From: Cryptomeria japonica
Taxonomy: Eukaryota > Streptophyta > Pinopsida > Cupressales > Cupressaceae
Direction of reading: 5' to 3'
Length of the DNA: 64,000 bases
Assembly (NCBI RefSeq): GCF_030272615.1
Contig: NC_081410.1
Location: 502,660,442 to 502,724,441, forward strand
In this document: positions 59,750-64,000 of the stretch, piece after piece
Numbering within the stretch: the first letter of the stretch is position 1
Layout of the letters: each line of letters starts with the position of its first letter
The notes under the pieces: model-generated
Database searches by the model: none
What the model was told of the DNA's origin: nothing
Seen by the model: the letters and a program-made list of their open reading frames with translations, nothing else
Program-made: the position numbers and the translations under genes

Positions 59750-61275
59750 TGATAGTTCTGATACTTAATATAAGTATAGATCCAATACCCAACAAGATGA
59801 GAAGGGGGGGGGTGAATCATACAAACTTAATCATCCATAAAAACATCAGATTCAACCTCGGTAACACATATATCAGTTATATAACCAAAAATTGTCAAAC
59901 ATGCAAACTCAAAAGCATATGAACAATATAAACCTCATAACAGCATATTTAACGTGGAAACCCAAATAGGGAAAAACCATTGTGGGATTTTGGACCCACT
60001 AAGAATTATACTCTTCCAGTGTATGCTCGGTTAAAAACAAATCATGTTAAAGATTACAAACACACTGCTAGATGTGACCCGGTTAAGGGATTTCCCTCAG
60101 ATCTATTAGGATCTTCACTTTGTTAGAAGTGACCTTGTCAAAGGATTTCAAACACTCAATCAGAATGTCACCTTGCTAGAGGATTTAGATATAAGACTGT
60201 TATGTCCACTCGGTTAAGAGATTTCCTATCACTTTCACAAAATAACAGTAATAAAATCTATTTGCAACTTCACATCTAAAATGCTAAAGAAAATTCCTAT
60301 TTGTTCAATACAATCTATACATAGAACTAATCTTGTCTATTTGTTGTGCATCAATACTCTGTTATTCTAACAAGTCTTCAAGCTTCTGTGCTCGGTAATC
60401 ACTATGTAGCATCCCTGTGCATACACTTGCCCACATGCATTGTTTATCAACAATTTCCTATTTATAAATAATCTTCTAACCACTTAATCTCCTTGATCAC
60501 ATTTCCCATGATCAATCATAGCCGTTAGATCTTCAATCTTGTCTAGGTTCAATGTATCTTTCAATCTGAAAAATGTTTTACCCCACCCTAGAACTTGTGT
60601 TAGGGTAATGCGGTTCAATCTGAGCTATAGATCTTCTTGCCAACTTTCCATTGCCTTAGATTTGTTAACAAAATTCTTCCATGGCTTACCAATCATTGAT
60701 CCGCTCCAGTTCATCAGTTTCTTTCATTAAATATCACATGTAAATATTTAATGCAAACATTTAATGCATTATGTTATAGCTCGGTTGTAACTCGTTGAAT
60801 ACTAAACTTCACTCAGTAGACATTTTGCCTTCATTCACCGACAACAATAACCTTAGGGTTTACTGACTAGGTTCCTTAGGGTTTATCGACTAGGTTCTTT
60901 GCCTGATAACATAGTATAGTATTAACCTTTACATTTTAGAACATATGTATGATGTTAAAAAAATCTAAAACATCAAGATCTCATCATTATCTGACTCGGT
61001 AGAGTTGTCCATTGAATAACTTATCCCCTTATTCATCATATTCTTTCCTCTGTCTTTACCGACTTCTTTATAATCTTTATATCATACTTCTCAAGATATG
61101 GCAACATCATACTGAATTAGAAAATCAATTTCTTGACATCAATGACAAAATAATAATATGAAGATAGTAAAACATCTTTAATCAGTTATGTCCATAATCA
61201 TCAACAACCTTCTCAATATCCTTATTGAAATGTCAACAATCTTTCATTGTCTGTTATAATGTAATATTGCCAGCA
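59750..61275 (-). repeat. Array LTR4 (1,526 bp)
   Basis: Outer 5' LTR of the array. It ends TTGCCAGCA, one change from TTGCCAACA in the others. It shares with LTR3 the low end and the internal deletion, and with LTR2 the duplicated CATTTAATG block. Followed by the ATAAA duplication at 61276-61280. Confidence 0.93.
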
Positions 61276-61280
61276 ATAAA

Positions 61281-61680
61281 GGTTCTAGAAGAGGTTGGAT
61301 GAAAGGGGACATGTGGGTAGGTAGAATGGGTTAGGTTTAGGAATGAGTTAGATTTAAGAGTGGTAGAAGTTAGGAGAATTTGAATTTAAAAATTCAAATA
61401 CTAGGAAAAGGCTAATTAATCTCAACAACTCATGATTGATTTGTTTTAATTAATTAGGTTAGAAGGAATGATTTTTGGATGGAGGGAATTAATTAATATG
61501 AATTAATTAATCAAAGGAGTGAAATGAACCTATTAAATAAATCCTTAGATTTTTTAATAAGTAGATGAAAGGGGAAATTTAATCAAATTGCTTAGTGAAT
61601 TCAATTAAATTGGGGAGGGAGATTAATTAAATAATTGCTTATTTAATTAATTATCTTCAAACCATTTTTAGGTGTATGCA
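61281..61680 (-). repeat. G 5' LTR, right fragment
   Basis: Resumes G's LTR after the array and aligns with about 13508-13909. It ends GTGTATGCA, followed by CTTAT (61681-61685). Confidence 0.93.
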
Positions 61681-61685
61681 CTTAT

Positions 61686-62273
61686 TATCCTCAATCAAAT
61701 GGTCAAGTCAAGTCTTCGAATAGGATAATTGAACAAATTCTCTGGAACACTGTAAATAAGCATGGTAAGGATTGGCATACTCAATTAACCTATGCTCTTT
61801 GGTCCTATCGGATGAGCGTACGTGTTTCTACAGGTTGTACTCCTCATAATCTTGTTTATGGTGTTGTTGCCAATATGCCTTTGGAGTTAGAAATCCCTTC
61901 TTTGAGAGTTTATCTTATAGGTATTTTGGATGACGATTCCTATAGAGAACAAAGACTTCAACAACTTAAGATGCTTGATGAATGACATATAAACGCTCTT
62001 GAGCATATTCAAGCATATCATAAAACTTTACAATGAAGCTATAATGATAAATTAATTCAGCATTCCTTTTCAGTGGGTAGTCTAGTACTTTATGAAAATC
62101 AGTGTAACGTGAATGCTTTACCTGAGGAGAAACAAAAATTCAGCCTTAATTCTCTTGTACCATACATTGTTATCGAAGTCTATGGATCAAGTTCTTACAA
62201 GATAGGAGATGTGGAAGGTACGCCCCTAAGGGAAGCCATAAATTCTATGCACCTTCATAGATACTATGCCTAG
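61686..62273 (+). pseudogene. H integrase C-terminal half
   Basis: Resumes the integrase interrupted at 6220: YYPQSNGQVKSSN, then SNRIIEQILWNTVNKHG, WHTQLTYALWSYRMSVRVST and VYGVVANMPLELEIPSLRVY. The last domain is open from 62073 and ends MHLHRYYA at the TAG 62271-62273. The usual catalytic glutamate of NGQxE is lysine here (a GAG to AAG change would explain it). Stops near 61983 and 62034. G's integrase ends in the similar NSMHLKKLYV, supporting family relatedness. Confidence 0.9.
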
Positions 62274-62894
62274 TCTCTATCTCATTCTCTCTCTCATTCT
62301 CTCTTTCTAGTTTATCTTCTCCCTCTCTGTACCTTTTCTTTCTTCAAAATTGGATAATGTGTTAGCATATCTTTATTAAAGTATGTGGTATTAAATGATA
62401 TTGTATTATTTAGTCTACATTACTTCGTTCTTGACAAGCATGTCTATTTACTTTATTGTTTGTCTTAGATTCATTTATGTAAATTGTAATAGATTTATAT
62501 TTTATATGTTCTAGCATGTTATACAATTTCCTATGTGCTAAGTAGGATTATATCATGTTTTGTTCAATTAGATTTAATTAAATCACATTAGTCATAAAAT
62601 TCCTAGGCTTAACACATTCCTCTTCTACATGATCAAAGTAGCATTTAATTAAATACTTAGTTATTTAATTAAATCAAACATGTATCAATTTAATCATGAA
62701 GCATTGAGAAATCAATCTCATAGAAATTAAATTAGACATACAGGTTCACCACCAAATGTGTTACCTTTAATCTAATAAATGCATACATTGTTTAAGTATT
62801 TAAATAACATGTTTGAGATATAACATGAGCATAAATAAATACATATTCATGAGTACCATAACATATACATCAACAAAAAAGAAAAGACATCTCC
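62274..62894. other. Region after H integrase, no gene
   Basis: Starts with a CT-rich microsatellite-like stretch (62277-62345) and continues AT-rich with repeated TTTAATTAAAT words. At 62736-62756 GGTTCACCACCAAATGTG resembles the primer-site/LTR junction of L (GGTTCACCACTTAATGTAG), so an LTR of another element may start near 62754. No partner LTR is visible. Confidence 0.4.
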
Positions 62895-63480
62895 TATCCC
62901 TAGGACTAGTAGCTAGAGGATGGTGACTAGATGTCCCCTCTTGATCTGGTCATGGGGGTGGCCCATGGGTGTGTATCATGATACAAAATGTGAGTGACTC
63001 TGTGAGGAGCTCTTGCGATCCCTCTTCATCATAATCTTGCAGTATGTGGATGCCTCTATCTAAGACATTTCTAGATCATGCTATGTCTGTTGCAATCTCT
63101 CTCACAAAGATCTCTCTATCTCTTGCCAAACCTCCATCTCCATCTGAATGGGTGTGAATAGGTCCTCATGTTGCCTCGCCCTCCCCTATAGTCTATGTGC
63201 TATCTGTGAGGAACTAGGAATGTGTGCACTCATGATGAGACCTGTCACTACATTCTGCATGAGGGAGCACCACTCCTAGACACTAACTGTAGAGAAAGAG
63301 AGAGGTTTTCATCAGTAACATTCTATATCATCAAATCCAAAAAATTTAAGATACATAAATTAAACACCCTACCTGGATCTCCCTCTCACCAGTAGGGGTC
63401 ATGGTAAGAGACCACCTGAGACTGGGACCCACTAGACTCTCCACGCTCGTACTGTCGATGCACAATAGGTATGGGCTGAT
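62895..63480 (-). pseudogene. Antisense coding remnant with a probable intron
   Basis: On the minus strand, coding-like sequence including YERGESSGSQSQVVSYHDPY (63460-63395) is followed by GTAGGG...CTACAG at 63372-63287. This has the look of an 86-bp intron with a pyrimidine-rich 3' end (CTCTCTCTTTCTCTACAG). The frame continues after it: WCSLMQNVVTGLIMSAHIPS, then IQMEMEVWQEIERS and a coiled-coil-like stretch, with stops all of the TAG or TGA type expected from CAG or CGA. The product is not recognised. Position and orientation relative to H's integrase resemble the PMD gene in L, and its end has a faint likeness to the PMD gene's tail. Truncated at 63499 by a copia fragment. Confidence 0.45.
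63287..63372 (-). other. Putative intron (GT-AG) in antisense remnant
   Basis: CCAG/GTAGGG at the 5' side and TCTACAG/TT at the 3' side. It is AT-rich internally and keeps the same reading frame across the join. Confidence 0.45.
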
Positions 63481-63496
63481 GGGAACTAGAATTACA

Positions 63497-63581
63497 ACCC
63501 ATTTAGTTCCAATAACATTTTTATTCCTCATTTAATTTATTCCTAAAAACCCATTTAGTTCTAATAACATTTTTATTTTTA
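63497..63581. repeat. Short direct duplication at the copia fragment's end
   Basis: About 32 bp beginning ACCCATTTAGTTCCAATAAC (63497) is repeated at about 63549 with few differences. The second copy belongs to the copia reverse transcriptase; the first is an isolated extra copy at the break. Confidence 0.8.
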
Positions 63582-64000
63582 GGATGGGGAACCAAAGTCC
63601 ATGTGTTATTTTTCTCAATTTGACCTAATTCTTCTTCCATATCTTTTAAACAAAATTCAACTTTACATGCCTCAATTATTGATACCGGTACAACTTTTGA
63701 AATTAAGCATACGTCATTAGTTGCCAGTTTTCTTCTTGTCATCACTCCATTGCTCTTATCCCCAATGATTTGATCTTCATAATGATTCAATCTCACATAC
63801 CTAGGAGTCTTATGATTCTCTGTTCCTCTTCCCTATTCTTTAGTTACTGTAGAATTCTCTGATGTTTCCGGAGTAACTGGTTCAACTCTCTATTCTAGTA
63901 AAGGTGCTACCGATTCAGATATAATCATTTCCACTAATGGTTCCTTCTCATAAATTTTGATTTGACTTATGTTCAGCTCATCTAATTTGACATTAGTACT
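63499..64000 (-). pseudogene. Copia fragment of the C1 family (reverse transcriptase N-terminus)
   Basis: Minus-strand remnant running off the window. It encodes the region between integrase and reverse transcriptase: VEMIISES near 63930, DQIIGDKSNGVMTRRKL near 63770, EKNNTWTLVPHPKNKNVI near 63620 and TKWVFRNKLNE near 63550, where it stops abruptly. The same segments in C1 read VEMIITKP and DQIIGDKNNGVM, so this is the same family. In-frame stops are present in the upstream half. Confidence 0.9.

Larger units (their letters stand above)
25749..61275 (-). mobile_element. Tandem Ty1/copia array: four LTRs and three gag-pol bodies
   Basis: All parts are minus strand: LTR1, body A, LTR2, body B, LTR3, body C, LTR4. 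LTR2 and LTR3 each have a polypurine tract on their high-coordinate side and a primer-binding site on the other, so each is shared by two bodies. One TSD pair (ATAAA) flanks the whole array, which suggests one integration enlarged by unequal LTR recombination. Body B is interrupted by L (37666-53101). Without L the array is about 20 kb. All three polyproteins are broken. Confidence 0.92.
6221..61680 (-). mobile_element. Tat-like Ty3/gypsy element G carrying nested insertions
   Basis: A minus-strand gypsy element bounded by two LTRs of about 1,055 bp once nested DNA is removed, with internal region 13910-25094. Order on the minus strand is 5' LTR, primer-binding site, long leader, gag, protease, a G-patch segment, reverse transcriptase, RNase H, second RNase H, integrase, 3' region, polypurine tract and 3' LTR. 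Both LTRs are interrupted: the 3' LTR by N (6369-12996) and the 5' LTR by the copia array (25749-61275). Comparing the first 148 bp of each LTR I count about six differences. Pol is broken by many stops and several frameshifts. Confidence 0.92.
4852..62273 (+). mobile_element. Host Tat-like Ty3/gypsy element H (split)
   Basis: The oldest layer of the nest. Only 4852-6220 and 61686-62273 are H sequence; everything between is inserted later DNA. The two halves join within the integrase: the left half ends in codons for ...STP before CTTAT, and the right half resumes with YYPQSNGQ. A second, archaeal-type RNase H (LYFDGS motif) after the reverse transcriptase-linked RNase H suggests the Tat lineage. 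H's 5' part, including reverse transcriptase, is not visible, and its LTRs are not identified. Placing its 3' limit at the integrase stop is a convenience. Confidence 0.85.

Noticed and set aside
62358-62616. Possible small LTR bounded by TGTGTTA and TAACACA
   Set aside because: The terminal inverted repeat is suggestive, but no polypurine tract, TSD or second copy is visible.

Overview
The window is plant nuclear DNA made almost entirely of LTR retrotransposons. It is AT-rich, all protein remnants are Ty1/copia or Ty3/gypsy type, and no intact single-copy host gene, tRNA, rRNA or CRISPR array is visible. The large LTRs, deep nesting and heavy decay of CAG, CAA and CGA codons to stops fit a large, methylated, repeat-rich seed-plant genome. 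A gymnosperm is plausible, but the species is an inference and not shown by the sequence.

Nesting can be read from target-site duplications (TSDs) and, in one case, from an unoccupied copy of the same site. Level 1 is a Tat-like Ty3/gypsy element H (+ strand). Its RNase H and integrase remnants lie at 4852-6220 and resume at 61686-62273. Level 2 is a Tat-like gypsy element G (minus strand, 6221-61680, TSD CTTAT), inserted into H's integrase. Level 3 is two insertions into G's two LTRs. N (6369-12996, minus, TSD AAATG) is a non-autonomous element in G's 3' LTR. A tandem Ty1/copia array (25749-61275, minus, TSD ATAAA; four LTRs, three gag-pol bodies A, B and C) sits in G's 5' LTR. Level 4 is L (37666-53101, minus, TSD CATCC), a 15.4-kb LTR element without recognisable pol, inserted into the gag of array body B. 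A separate copia element C1 (+) occupies 1-4851 and abuts H. A fragment of the same copia family (minus) forms the right edge at 63499-64000.

Two elements are unusual. N has copia-type priming and polypurine signals but no protease, integrase or reverse transcriptase. It carries two reading frames: ORF1 (a predicted coiled coil followed by four CCHC knuckles) and ORF2 (about 1,100 codons, unrecognised). ORF2 has about ten in-frame stops but no frameshift. L carries, antisense to itself, a plant mobile domain (PMD/MAIN-like) gene, present twice because L was itself tandemly duplicated and then partly deleted. L and G share the order of motifs in their 3' regions, including a small hairpin motif whose stem differs between them in a compensatory way. 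This suggests that L is a pol-less relative of the Tat-like group. An antisense, apparently intron-containing coding remnant lies downstream of H's integrase in a comparable position.

Functionally, the autonomous elements would have supplied gag, protease, reverse transcriptase, RNase H and integrase, while N and L would have depended on them in trans (inference). Every pol reading frame seen here is broken, so no element in the window looks autonomous now.
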